Origin: Caballeronia sp. M1242
Lineage (GTDB): Bacteria; Pseudomonadota; Gammaproteobacteria; Burkholderiales; Burkholderiaceae
Assembly (NCBI RefSeq): GCF_017220215.1
Contig: NZ_CP071131.1
Span: 310,001 to 374,000, forward strand
DNA: 64,000 bases
Direction of reading: 5' to 3'
Shown here piece by piece: positions 18,471-27,311 of the stretch; within the stretch, counting starts at the first letter, position 1; every line of letters starts with the position of its first letter. The notes beneath the pieces are model-generated. The model did not search any database. It saw nothing but the letters and a program-made list of their open reading frames with translations, and was not told the DNA's origin. The position numbers were made by a program, and so were the translations under genes.

Positions 18471-18549
18471 AACTGGCAAACTCACTCGTGGTCACGCGTG
18501 AGTCCCTTTAGCTTTGCGTCGCCGGATCACTCCGGGTTTGCCTCGTCGC
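18464..18549 (-). ncRNA. cyclic-di-GMP-I riboswitch (GEMM-I aptamer)
   Basis: On the minus strand the leader has the conserved GEMM-I landmarks in order. These are GAGGCAAACCCGG, a GTGA-capped short hairpin (CCGGAGTGATCCGG), the invariant core GACGCAAAGCTAAAGGG, a second arm CTCACgcgtgaccacgaGTGAG, and a closing strand GCCAGTTGCC that pairs back to GGCAA. This is the class I c-di-GMP aptamer layout. It starts immediately after a sigma-28 promoter and ends about 55 bases before the spherulin-4 start codon. The aptamer call is strong; the sign of control is not visible. Confidence 0.85.
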
Positions 18550-18550
18550 A

Positions 18551-18577
18551 TTATCGGCCCACGACGTAGAATCTTTA
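18551..18577 (-). promoter_or_regulatory. sigma-28 (FliA) promoter for the riboswitch/spherulin-4 unit
   Basis: TAAAGATT, 11 bases, GCCGATAA on the minus strand matches the flagellar consensus TAAAGTTT-N11-GCCGATAA at 15 of 16 positions with exact spacing. Transcription would begin within a few bases of the c-di-GMP aptamer, so the site is positioned to drive it. Confidence 0.8.
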
Positions 18578-18741
18578 GCCCTTTTCGTGCATTTTTTTGA
18601 ACCGATGTGGTCTGGCGCTGAATGCACGCATTCGCGCTGATGAATGCCTGCGTACGGCGTCGCACGCATGGTGCACTGACGAATCGAACACCGCGCGCAC
18701 GCTGCTTGCGAAAACAAATTTGCGGTCTAAGATACGCACAG

Positions 18742-18753
18742 TAGTACATACTA
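18742..18753. promoter_or_regulatory. 12-bp inverted repeat upstream of exported cupin gene
   Basis: TAGTA-CA-TACTA lies 21 bases before the cupin start codon. The position overlaps where a promoter -10 or operator would be. No regulator can be assigned. Confidence 0.3.
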
Positions 18754-18774
18754 TTTTTGCGGAGTGAGGCATCT

Positions 18775-19482
18775 ATGCGAAGCTTGCCGACATTCCAGAA
18801 GCGCATCGTCAGAGCAGCGGCTGTCGTGTCAAGCGTAATCAGCGTTGCTGTGATCGGACTGGCGGCGCCGGCTTACCTGTTCGCGCAAACGGGCGGCGCG
18901 TGCATCCCGGTGAATGAACGGACTACCGAGTACGGTTGCTTTGTCCATGCCGAAGAGCATCTGCAAAAGCTACCGGACGGTCCGATCTTCTGGCATATCG
19001 ATCGGTTCACGGACCGTTCATCGGCTCAAGCGGCGAAGACTACGAATGGAACGGTCGTCGAAGTTCTCGGGACCATCTGGCTTTTCACGATCGCTGACGA
19101 GTCCTGGCGATCATCAACGGGCGAACACATTGCCGATGTCGGCCCGCTGAAACGTCCCCAAGCCCGTTCCTTGATGGCCACCTACATGGAAGGAAATTTC
19201 AAGCCCGGCATGCAGTCCACGATCCATCGCCATCCGGGCACCGAAGCGTGGTTTGTTCTGAGCGGCGCTCAGTGCCTCGAAACGCCGCATGGCGCACAGC
19301 TCGGCCGGCCGGGCGCGCCGCCGGTCATCGTTGCGCCCGGAGAGCCCATGCTCCTCACCGGCATCGGCAAAGAGCAAGGGCACTGGCTGGTGCTCATTCT
19401 CATGGACGCGACCATGCCGCGTGGATTGTCAGCCGACGACTGGACGCCGAAGCATACGTGCGAACGTTTGCGCATCGACTGA
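18775..19482 (+). CDS. exported cupin-domain protein
   Basis: A 235-residue protein. The ATG at 18775 is preceded by GAGG at a good distance; a TTG six codons earlier is less likely. Residues about 9-38 form an uncleaved anchor or signal peptide (IVRAAAVVSSVISVAVIGLA...YLFAQ). The C-terminal half is a cupin barrel: TIHRHPGTEAWFVLSG provides the two His and the Glu of motif 1, and MLLTGIGKEQGHWLVL resembles motif 2. It would act in the periplasm; substrate and metal are unknown. It lies 175 bases upstream of the two-partner-secretion gene on the same strand and may share its expression. Confidence 0.75.
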   Translation: MRSLPTFQKRIVRAAAVVSSVISVAVIGLAAPAYLFAQTGGACIPVNERTTEYGCFVHAEEHLQKLPDGPIFWHIDRFTDRSSAQAAKTTNGTVVEVLGTIWLFTIADESWRSSTGEHIADVGPLKRPQARSLMATYMEGNFKPGMQSTIHRHPGTEAWFVLSGAQCLETPHGAQLGRPGAPPVIVAPGEPMLLTGIGKEQGHWLVLILMDATMPRGLSADDWTPKHTCERLRID

Positions 19483-19657
19483 CAATCGCGAGCAAAGACG
19501 CGCGTCAGCTCGCCGCAGATCAAACGTCGGACGTTACAACATCAGAAGCGCACGTCCGTGCATAGAACGGGCTTACGCGCGCATTGCATTCTCCTTATCG
19601 CGGCCTATGCTTAACCATGATGCATTAGATTCGTTGTGCTACGCAACGGGAGGTCTT

Positions 19658-21964
19658 ATGCGCGCTGCGTTCGGCTGTCGTCATCGTCTGTCCAGGACTG
19701 CGATGCTGGTTCTCCTGACATGCGCGTCGTCGCCCGTCGCCTTCGCGGCCGGCCCGTTGCCGCAGAACGGCCGCTTTGTCGCGGGATCAGGCGGCATCGC
19801 GTCGTGTCCTGATCAGATCACCATTACCCAAAACTCCGCTCGGGGCGTCATCGACTGGAACAGCTTTTCCATCGGCGCAGGCAATAGCGTGAGGGTCGTC
19901 AATGGCTCCGGCGCTACGTTGTCGCGGGTGACCGGCTCCAACATCTCGACCATCGACGGGAACCTGAGCGCGACCGGCAGCTTTTACCTCATCAATTCGC
20001 ATGGTGTGCTGATCGGACGGCAAGGCGTCGTCACGACCGGCGGCCGCTTCGTCGCCTCTACGCTCGATACGTCGAACGCCGGCTTCATGGCGGGGGGTCC
20101 GCTGACTCTGTCGGGCACGAGCAACGCATCCGTGGTCAATCTCGGCCGAATCAGTTCGAGCGGTGGCGATGTGTTCCTCATTTCGATTTCTCGCACAGAA
20201 AACGAAGGACGTATCGCTGCGCCCAACGGAACCGCCGAACTCGTCACCGGCAAGCAAGTCTTGTTGAAGGACTCGGCATCTGGCACCCAAGTCTTTGTGC
20301 AGCCGGGTAGCGTGGGCGATGTCGTCAACGGAGGCAGCATTCGCGCCGCGCAGGTCCATCTAGAAGCGGCCGATGGCAACGTCTACGCCCTCGCCGGACG
20401 TCACGCCGCCTTGCGCGCGACAGGCACCGCCACGCGCGATGGCCACGTGTGGCTCGTCGCTCGTCAGGGCGATGTGCAGCAGCATGAAAGCATCGACGCG
20501 CGCAATAGCGACGGCACGGGCGGCACAGTCGACACCATCGGCAAGACGATGGAGTTCGAGCACAGCACGGTGACGGCGTCGAAGTGGAACATCGGCGTAA
20601 GCGAACTGAACGCGGGACCGCACAACGCGGCGGCGCTGTCCCGCAGCCTGTCGAGCGGCACGTCCGTGACGATCAACGCGGACAGCGACATCAATATGTT
20701 TTCGACCCTGCGCTGGACGGGCGCCGCATCCCTCGCGCTGAACGCCGGACACTCGATTCTGGTCGGACCCGTCGCCACGCTATCGAACACGGGCGCGGGC
20801 AACCTGACGCTGCGCGCCGATTCGAAAGGTGTCGACAACCACGGCAGTATCACGAACACGGGCACTATCGACTGGTCGCGAAGCACCGGCTTCGTCGCTG
20901 CGCTCTACGATTCGAACGGTCAGTACACGCCGGGCACCGTGCGCGCGAACGCCGCGTGGACCGCCGTGCCGTTTAGCGGACTCAAGACGCAAGTGACCGC
21001 TTATCGGCTCGTCAACTCGATCAGTGAACTGGAGAACATATCGCAGAACCTCGCCGGTAATTACGCACTAGGAAAGGACTTGTCCTCGACGGGCTTTTTC
21101 ACGCCGATCGGTCTTGGCAACACCAACGGCTTCACCGGCCAGTTCGACGGCTTCGGGCATACCATCGACGGCTACTCCTTCTACACCACCGAGGCCTCGG
21201 AGTCCCCGCCTCTGGGCACTTTCTCCACGATCGGCGCATCCGGCGTGGTACGCAACGTGAACTTGACGAACGCTTACGCTTCGCCGGGGGGAACGCTCGC
21301 GGGGCTGCTCGCGGGGACGTCGGCCGGCTTGATCGCCAACGTCAGCGTGAAAGGCCGAATGCTGACCGAGGATATCGGCGCGGGCGCCATCGGCGGCGTA
21401 GTGGGCGACAACACGGGCACCGTGTCGCGTGCGACGAGCAGCGTGTCGATGTACGCGCAAGGCGGGATGGGCGGCATCGCGCTGTCGAACTCGGGCCTGA
21501 TCGTGCAGTCGTCGTCGAATGGTGAGTACACCGGCGGGTCGCATTCTCACGTGGGTGGCATCGCGGCCGAGAACGGGGCCGACGGAATCATTCGGCAGTC
21601 CTACGCAACCGGCGTCGGAAGCGGCGTGACGGACGGCGGCTTGACCGAGTACAACGGCGGCAGGATCGAGGAGTCGTTTGCCGCGATGAGCATTCCCCCC
21701 GTTCTGCCGCCGGGCGGTACGGGTGGCATCACGTCGACCAACGCAGGCAACGTCGCGAAGGACGTCTACTGGGACCGCGAAGTGTCGGGCCAGAGCCTCG
21801 GTGCCGCTTACGGGACGCCGATCCCGGCAGCCAACGGCCTCACGACCGCGCAGATGAGCACGGCATCCAGCTTCGGGCCGACGTGGAACTTCGCGCCGGG
21901 CGGGACATGGACGTTCATTCCGGGCGTATCGCACCCGGTACTGCAATGGCAAGTGGGTAGATAA
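19658..21964 (+). CDS. filamentous-haemagglutinin-like two-partner-secretion protein with GLUG repeats
   Basis: A 768-residue exported protein. GGGAGG five bases before the ATG at 19658 fixes the start and gives a signal peptide ending AFAAG near residue 31. Residues about 35-260 are a haemagglutination-activity (TpsA) domain: GVIDWNSFSIGAG, NSHGVLIGRQG (equivalent to the NPNGI motif) and LSRVTGSNIS. From about residue 460 it has GLUG-type repeats (GNYALGKDLSSTGFF, GFTGQFDGFGHTIDGYSF and later GLLAGTSAGLI, GGVVGDNTG). The predicted structure is a beta-helix secreted through a TpsB pore. It is short for an adhesin and no TpsB gene lies in the window. It may contribute to surface attachment. 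Confidence 0.85.
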   Translation: MRAAFGCRHRLSRTAMLVLLTCASSPVAFAAGPLPQNGRFVAGSGGIASCPDQITITQNSARGVIDWNSFSIGAGNSVRVVNGSGATLSRVTGSNISTIDGNLSATGSFYLINSHGVLIGRQGVVTTGGRFVASTLDTSNAGFMAGGPLTLSGTSNASVVNLGRISSSGGDVFLISISRTENEGRIAAPNGTAELVTGKQVLLKDSASGTQVFVQPGSVGDVVNGGSIRAAQVHLEAADGNVYALAGRHAALRATGTATRDGHVWLVARQGDVQQHESIDARNSDGTGGTVDTIGKTMEFEHSTVTASKWNIGVSELNAGPHNAAALSRSLSSGTSVTINADSDINMFSTLRWTGAASLALNAGHSILVGPVATLSNTGAGNLTLRADSKGVDNHGSITNTGTIDWSRSTGFVAALYDSNGQYTPGTVRANAAWTAVPFSGLKTQVTAYRLVNSISELENISQNLAGNYALGKDLSSTGFFTPIGLGNTNGFTGQFDGFGHTIDGYSFYTTEASESPPLGTFSTIGASGVVRNVNLTNAYASPGGTLAGLLAGTSAGLIANVSVKGRMLTEDIGAGAIGGVVGDNTGTVSRATSSVSMYAQGGMGGIALSNSGLIVQSSSNGEYTGGSHSHVGGIAAENGADGIIRQSYATGVGSGVTDGGLTEYNGGRIEESFAAMSIPPVLPPGGTGGITSTNAGNVAKDVYWDREVSGQSLGAAYGTPIPAANGLTTAQMSTASSFGPTWNFAPGGTWTFIPGVSHPVLQWQVGR

Positions 21965-22065
21965 GGCGAGCTCGATCGGCCTATTCGTCGTCCTCGCGTG
22001 ACATGCTCCAGTCTGATGTGGCGCAAGAGTCGCCGCAAACACGGCGGCGCGTTCGACGCTCGACG

Positions 22066-22116
22066 AAAAAGGGCGACTGACACAGGCGCATGTTGCGCGC
22101 CCCGTCTCAGTCGCCC
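22066..22116 (-). terminator. intrinsic terminator of the CHASE3 chemoreceptor gene
   Basis: On the minus strand GGGCGACTGA pairs with TCAGTCGCCC and is followed by TTTTT, 22 bases beyond the stop codon. The loop is long (26 bases) and can itself fold. It may also serve the convergent adhesin-like gene, although there is no U-run in that direction. Confidence 0.75.
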
Positions 22117-22138
22117 TAAGTCAACGGTTGTTTCGCGC

Positions 22139-23692
22139 TCAGTGCGTCTTGAACGCCGACACGGCCAATCCCAGCCGACGCGCCTGATCGTCGAGCGACG
22201 TGGCCGCCGCGGCCGCTTGCTCGACGAGCGCAGCGTTCTGCTGCGTCACGTCGTCCATCTGCGCGACCGCCCGGTTGATCTCCTCGATGCCCCGGCTTTG
22301 CTCGTGCGTCGCGGCGGAGATTTCGCTCATGATGTCGTTGACACGCTGAATCGACGTAACGATTTCCTTCATGGTGTCTCCCGCCTGATCGACGAGCTGC
22401 GTGCCCGCCGTCACTTTGTCGACCGACGTCTCGATGAGCGCCTTGATCTCCTTCGCAGCCGATGCACTGCGCTGAGCCAGCGTACGCACTTCCGTCGCGA
22501 CGACCGCAAAGCCCCTGCCTTGCTCGCCGGCGCGCGCGGCCTCGACCGCTGCGTTGAGCGCGAGAATGTTCGTCTGGAACGAGATACCTTCGATGACCGC
22601 GATGATCTCGGCCACGCGCGTCGAACTCTCCGAGATCTCGGACATCGTCGACACGACCTGCCCCACGACTTCGCCGCCCGTTTGCGCGGTCGCTGCCGCG
22701 TTCTCTGCGAGTTGCGCGCCCTGGCTCGCGTTCTGCGCGCTTTGCTGAACCGTGCTCGTCAGTTCCGCGAGGCTCGAGGCCGTCTGCTCGAGCGATGCAG
22801 CCTGCTCTTCCGTGCGTTGCGACAAGTCGGTGTTGCCGGCCGACACTTCGCTCGATGCCGTGCCGATCGAATCGGAGCTCGTGCGAATCTGGGTCATCAG
22901 GTTCACGAGGTTGGCTTGCATGGCAGCCAGCGCGGCCAGAAGCAGGCCGGGTTCGTCCTGACTGTCGGCTTCGATGCGCGCGGTCAGGTTGCCCTTCGCG
23001 ATGCCGTCGGCGGCCTCCACTGCGCGACGCAGCGGAACGCAGATGGCGCGGGTCAGCCACAGGCCGAGCATCGAGGCGAGCGCCACGGCGATCAACGTGC
23101 CGACCGCGAGAACGGCAACCGTCACCGAACGAAGGTGCTGCACTTCATCGCTGCGCTGAGTCAAGAGCGCGGCCTCTGCGTCGCGAAACTCGCGCAGCGT
23201 CCCCCGCATTCCGTCCATCTCCGCCTTGCCGGACTGCGACTTGAAGTTGCGGGCGAACTCGTCGAGCGAACCGTTGCCGGCAGCGACCGCGCGGCGCGTT
23301 GCCATCATCGGCTCAACAACGGTCGCGTACCAGGCGCGTTGCTGCTCGCCCAGTACCTTCAGGCGCGCCTGCTGCTGCGCGTTGTCGCTTGTCAGCGAGC
23401 GCAGTTCCTCGAAGCGCTCCGCGAAGCGTTGCTTGCCCGAGTTGAGCGGCGCGAGGACCTCGTCGTCGCCGCTGACCGCGAATGCGCGCAGACCGGTTTC
23501 CATATTGACGAGGGAGAGCGTCGCGTCGTCCGCCGCTGCGAGGACCTTATACGAGTGGTCGTTCCACGCGACGGCTTCGGATAAGCGCGACAGGTTGCTG
23601 TAGCTCACGCTTGCGAGAAGCACGAGGATCGCCAGCACGGCGCCGAAAGCGATTGCCAGCTTCTTTGATACCGGAAAATTTCGAATGCTCAT
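22139..23692 (-). CDS. methyl-accepting chemotaxis protein with CHASE3 sensor domain
   Basis: A 517-residue chemoreceptor. The start at 23692 (MSIRNFPVSKKLAIAFG) is the usual N-terminus of this group; an upstream ATG at 23734 adds unlikely residues. Membrane helix 1 is at about 10-33 and a CHASE3-like helical sensor at about 38-180. Membrane helix 2 (SVTVAVLAVGTLIAVALASM) follows, then HAMP and the signalling tip EGISFQTNILALNAAVEAAR near 368. Ligands of CHASE3 domains are unknown. A sigma-28-like promoter lies upstream and a terminator follows, so it is monocistronic and flagellar-regulated. Confidence 0.92.
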   Translation of the reverse strand: MSIRNFPVSKKLAIAFGAVLAILVLLASVSYSNLSRLSEAVAWNDHSYKVLAAADDATLSLVNMETGLRAFAVSGDDEVLAPLNSGKQRFAERFEELRSLTSDNAQQQARLKVLGEQQRAWYATVVEPMMATRRAVAAGNGSLDEFARNFKSQSGKAEMDGMRGTLREFRDAEAALLTQRSDEVQHLRSVTVAVLAVGTLIAVALASMLGLWLTRAICVPLRRAVEAADGIAKGNLTARIEADSQDEPGLLLAALAAMQANLVNLMTQIRTSSDSIGTASSEVSAGNTDLSQRTEEQAASLEQTASSLAELTSTVQQSAQNASQGAQLAENAAATAQTGGEVVGQVVSTMSEISESSTRVAEIIAVIEGISFQTNILALNAAVEAARAGEQGRGFAVVATEVRTLAQRSASAAKEIKALIETSVDKVTAGTQLVDQAGDTMKEIVTSIQRVNDIMSEISAATHEQSRGIEEINRAVAQMDDVTQQNAALVEQAAAAATSLDDQARRLGLAVSAFKTH

Positions 23693-24248
23693 AGATAAGT
23701 CGGTCGTCGGCGTGGCACACCATGCCTCGGACACGGTCGTACGTCCATCGGAGCGCGCATACGCTTACGCACTTGCTGTCGCATTTCGTGGCGAGGCCGG
23801 TTGGTCTCGATCGGACATGCAGCCCCGTTATCGGCGTGGTTTCGCCGATTCTTTAATTCATTCGACAAGCCGACAAGGCGGCCCTCGACCGTCATTGCAG
23901 AAGTCAGAAATTGTTACTTGCAACCTCGGCAGCTTCGCGCGGACTCGACGCTCGAGCCCGCGTGCTTCATGAGCCGATGCGATCCATCGCGCCGCCGCCG
24001 ATGCCCGAACCGTCGACGCGAAATCAGATGTCGACACGCGCAAACATTGGACCGTCGCTGCCCGTCCTCGACGAACACCGTAACCAGCGGCCGGCTCGCT
24101 GAACAACGGTGCGTCATCGCAATGCGCTCCTTTCGTCTAAAATAAACCGTTCCCGGCTGCATCGTGAGTGCGATGCGAGAACCCGCTGACGATCGTTCCA
24201 ACCAGCCCGGACCGGACCATCGTCGCACTCTTGAGTTCCAGTAACCGC
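23693..24248. other. 556-base divergent intergenic region
   Basis: Separates the minus-strand chemoreceptor from the plus-strand hybrid kinase. It holds the FliA-type promoter at 23828-23855. No supported gene is present, and the promoter of the kinase gene was not identified. Confidence 0.5.
23828..23855 (-). promoter_or_regulatory. sigma-28 (FliA) promoter for the CHASE3 chemoreceptor
   Basis: On the minus strand TAAAGAAT, 12 bases, GCCGATAA. The -10 element is a perfect consensus and the -35 element matches well, with a spacer one base longer than ideal. It lies about 135 bases upstream of the start codon. Confidence 0.65.
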
Positions 24249-27047
24249 ATGCACGCTAACGAAGACGCATTGACGCTTGCACTGCTGGACGCGAACCCCG
24301 CGTCGTGCGCAATCCTCGGGGCAGACCTCCGCGTCGTCCAGGCCAATACGCGGTTCAAGCAGCTGTTCGGATGGTCGCCGACAGATCTCGACGCCGAGCC
24401 GTTTCTGTCCGTCATTCGCGTCAGGCTGCCCTTCCCCTCTGTCGATGTGTCGTGCGCCCGGCTCACGGCAGCGGCAACGCAAGCGCTCGACGAGCGCCGC
24501 GTCGCCAGCACCACCGAAGCCTTGACCGACGAGTCGACAGCCGTCGGCATCCGGACGTGGCGCTTCGAGTTCCGCCCGTTCGCCACAGCCGATGCCGCAC
24601 CGTCCGCGCCGGCCCTTCTCCTTATCGCGCAGCCGCACGCAGGACTCGCGCTCACAGAGGCCGAGCGCGCGTTGCCCGACTCGGGCGAGCGCGGCGCCGG
24701 CTCCGACGAAAACGCACCTTCAGCGGACGCGAACGGAACGGCGGACGACTATCGGCTGCTCGCCGAATTCATGCCGATCATCGTCTGGACCGCGCGGCCC
24801 GACGGCGCGCTGGATTACCTGTCGAGCGTCGCGTTCCAGCACACCGACGCGGATCAGCACTTGCTCGGGCGCGCCTGGGAAGCTCTCCTGCATCCGAACG
24901 ACCGCGAGAACACGCTGGCGCGCTGGGCGGCAGCAGTCGCGAGCGGCGCGGATTACCAGATCGACCATCGCTTCCGGCAGATGGACGGCACGTATCGCTG
25001 GATGCGCTCGCTCGCGAGTCCCATGCGCCACGGCGACGGCGCTATCGTGCGCTGGGTCGGCGCGACCATCGACGTCGGGAATCCCGGCAACATCGAACTC
25101 GATCGCATGCGCCTCGAGTCGCGGTATCGCGCGCTCGTGGCAGTGGCGAGCGCGGTGGCGTATGTCTGCGATGCGAAAGGCCGGTTCATCGCGCCGCAGC
25201 CGTCCTGGGAGCGCTACACGGGACAGCCGTGGGAAGAACACCGCGGTTATGGCTGGGCCGAGATGATTCATCCGGACGACCGCGCGACGGCTCAGGCGGC
25301 GCTCGACCAGTCGCTTCAGACCGACATGCCGTATCGCGCGGACGTGCGCGTGTGGCACGCCGCGTCGTCCACGTACCGGCGCTGCCAGGTGCGCGCGGCC
25401 GGCAGCCACGACGATCAGGGCGCGATATTCGAGTGGGTCGGCATGATCACCGACGTGGAGGAAACGCTGCGCACGGCGCAAAGCCTGCGCGACGAACGCC
25501 ACCGTCTGCATTTGTCGATCGAAGCGGCCGACATCGGCACGTTCCATTGCCCGCTGCCGCTCGACCGCATCGTCTGGAACACCAAGTGCAAGGAGCACTT
25601 CTGGCTGCCGGCGAACGCGGGCGTGAGCATGGACCTGTTCTACGCGAGACTGCACCCCGATGACCGCGACAAGACGCGCGTGGCTGTCGAGCAGTCGATT
25701 ACGCACGGCGTTCCGTACGACGTGGAATTCCGCACGGTGTCGCCCGCCGGCGAGATCCGCTGGATTCGCGCGAAAGGCCGCACGCACGTGGACGAGCAAG
25801 GCCAGCCGCTGCGTTTCGACGGCATCACCATCGACATCTCGCGCCACAAGACGCTGGAGTTCGAACGCGACCGGCTCTTGACCAACGAGCGCCTCTTGCG
25901 CCTCGAAGCGCAACACACGAACCAGCTGAAGGACACGTTTCTCGCGACCGTGTCGCACGAATTGCGCACGCCGCTCAACGCAATGCAATCGTGGCTCTTT
26001 CTTCTCAAGCAGGAGAACGCGAATCCCGGCCTGATGGCGCGCGGCATCGAAGCCATCGCGCGCAACGTTCAGTTGCAATCGCGGCTCGTCGACGATCTGC
26101 TGGACCTGAGCCGCATCGCGGCGGGCAAGATGCTCATCAGCGCGGAGCCGTTCGATCTCGTGCCGCTCCTCAAGTCGGAGGTCAGCGACATCGAGCTCGC
26201 TGCTGGCGCGAAGCGCGTCACGGTGACGGCCGATCTGCCCGATACGCTCATCATCGAAGGCGATCAGATGCGGCTGCGCCAGGTCTTCTCGAACCTGCTT
26301 AGCAACGCGCTCAAGTACAACGGACAGAACGGGCGCATCTGCGTGCACGCGACGAGCAAAAGCAATCGCGTGGAAGTGCAGGTTGCGGACAACGGCGCGG
26401 GCATTCCGGCTTCGTTCATCGACCGCGTGTTCGAGCCGTTCGCGCAAGCGTCGCAGGCGACCACGCGCACCTTCGGCGGACTCGGCATCGGGCTCGCGAT
26501 TGCGCGCAGCATCGTGACGCTGCACGGCGGCTCGATCACGGCACATAGCGACGGCGAAGGACGTGGCAGCACGTTCACGGTTCAGCTTCCGCTGGCGTCG
26601 GCGGAGCGCTCGTTGCAAGCCGCCTCGGGCGCGGCGCACGTCGCGCCGTCTTCCGACGAGGCGCTCGCGGACCTGTCGATCCTACTCGTCGAAGACGAAG
26701 CCGACGCGCGCGAGGCGATGCGCGCCGTGCTGGAATCAGCGGGCGCCGTCGTGCGCGATGCCGAGTCGGCAGCCGAGGCCCGCCAGTGCATCGCGGCGCA
26801 AGCGTTCGATATCGTGCTGTCGGACATCGGCATGCCTCGGGAAGACGGCTACGTGCTGATGCGGTCGTTGCGCGAGGCGGGCTGCACGTTCCCGGCCATC
26901 GCCGTGACGGCGTTCGGCAGGCCTGAAGACAAGGCTCGCGCAATGCAGGCGGGGTTCGACCTGCATTTGGCCAAGCCCGTCGATCCGGAAACGCTATTCA
27001 ACGCGATCAGGCAGCTGATGGCGACGCATCGCCGGGCAAGCCTTTGA
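24249..27047 (+). CDS. multi-PAS hybrid sensor histidine kinase / receiver
   Basis: A 932-residue soluble hybrid kinase with about four PAS domains: an N-terminal one starting near LALLDANPASCAILG, then ones around LAEFMPIIVWTARPDGALDY, GWAEMIHPDDR and DLFYARLHPDDR. A HisKA segment follows (ATVSHELRTPL, His near 570), then HATPase_c (VADNGAGIP, GGLGIGLAIARSIV) and a C-terminal receiver from about 808 with phospho-acceptor Asp in VLSDIGMP. It has no membrane segment. It probably phosphorylates its own receiver and passes on to an unlinked phosphotransfer protein. The start is either the ATG at 24249 (no good ribosome site) or a GTG at 24168. Confidence 0.9.
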   Translation: MHANEDALTLALLDANPASCAILGADLRVVQANTRFKQLFGWSPTDLDAEPFLSVIRVRLPFPSVDVSCARLTAAATQALDERRVASTTEALTDESTAVGIRTWRFEFRPFATADAAPSAPALLLIAQPHAGLALTEAERALPDSGERGAGSDENAPSADANGTADDYRLLAEFMPIIVWTARPDGALDYLSSVAFQHTDADQHLLGRAWEALLHPNDRENTLARWAAAVASGADYQIDHRFRQMDGTYRWMRSLASPMRHGDGAIVRWVGATIDVGNPGNIELDRMRLESRYRALVAVASAVAYVCDAKGRFIAPQPSWERYTGQPWEEHRGYGWAEMIHPDDRATAQAALDQSLQTDMPYRADVRVWHAASSTYRRCQVRAAGSHDDQGAIFEWVGMITDVEETLRTAQSLRDERHRLHLSIEAADIGTFHCPLPLDRIVWNTKCKEHFWLPANAGVSMDLFYARLHPDDRDKTRVAVEQSITHGVPYDVEFRTVSPAGEIRWIRAKGRTHVDEQGQPLRFDGITIDISRHKTLEFERDRLLTNERLLRLEAQHTNQLKDTFLATVSHELRTPLNAMQSWLFLLKQENANPGLMARGIEAIARNVQLQSRLVDDLLDLSRIAAGKMLISAEPFDLVPLLKSEVSDIELAAGAKRVTVTADLPDTLIIEGDQMRLRQVFSNLLSNALKYNGQNGRICVHATSKSNRVEVQVADNGAGIPASFIDRVFEPFAQASQATTRTFGGLGIGLAIARSIVTLHGGSITAHSDGEGRGSTFTVQLPLASAERSLQAASGAAHVAPSSDEALADLSILLVEDEADAREAMRAVLESAGAVVRDAESAAEARQCIAAQAFDIVLSDIGMPREDGYVLMRSLREAGCTFPAIAVTAFGRPEDKARAMQAGFDLHLAKPVDPETLFNAIRQLMATHRRASL

Positions 27048-27149
27048 GCGTGTAAACCTAACGCGGCGCCACGTTCGCTGGCGCCGTGTCGGGCGATGGA
27101 ATGCGAATCCGGCAGCCTCGATCAGAACGCGCAGCCACCGGGAACGAGC

Positions 27150-27311
27150 GAGCTTCGAAAGTTGCGGAATCGATTGAAGCGCCGTGCCCCAGGCGCTGGG
27201 CCAATGGTCGTTTGCGGGCGATCCGGCCGTCTCGGCGGCGAACGCCAGCGATGCGGCGGTGAACGGCAAAGCAAGCGCGGCCGCGCTGAATCCGCGTACC
27301 GCGCGCGGAAG
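27150..27311 (-). pseudogene. possible N-terminal remnant of a secreted SGNH-type hydrolase
   Basis: One minus-strand frame gives a signal-peptide-like stretch (GFSAAALALPFTAASLAFAA) followed by DHWPSAWGTALQSIPQ. This resembles the start of exported SGNH/GDSL hydrolases, which begin mature sequence with an HW-SWGTA-type motif. Similarity is lost after about 50 residues and there is no proper start codon or ribosome site. It is a weak call; chance resemblance in GC-rich DNA is possible. Confidence 0.3.

Noticed and set aside
22071..22116. Same hairpin as terminator for the TPS gene on the plus strand
   Set aside because: The plus-strand copy is followed by AAGTCAACGG, with no U-run, so only the minus-strand terminator is called.
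24720..26639. 639-codon minus-strand frame opposite the hybrid kinase
   Set aside because: Same antisense artefact; PAS, HisKA and HATPase motifs are on the plus strand.
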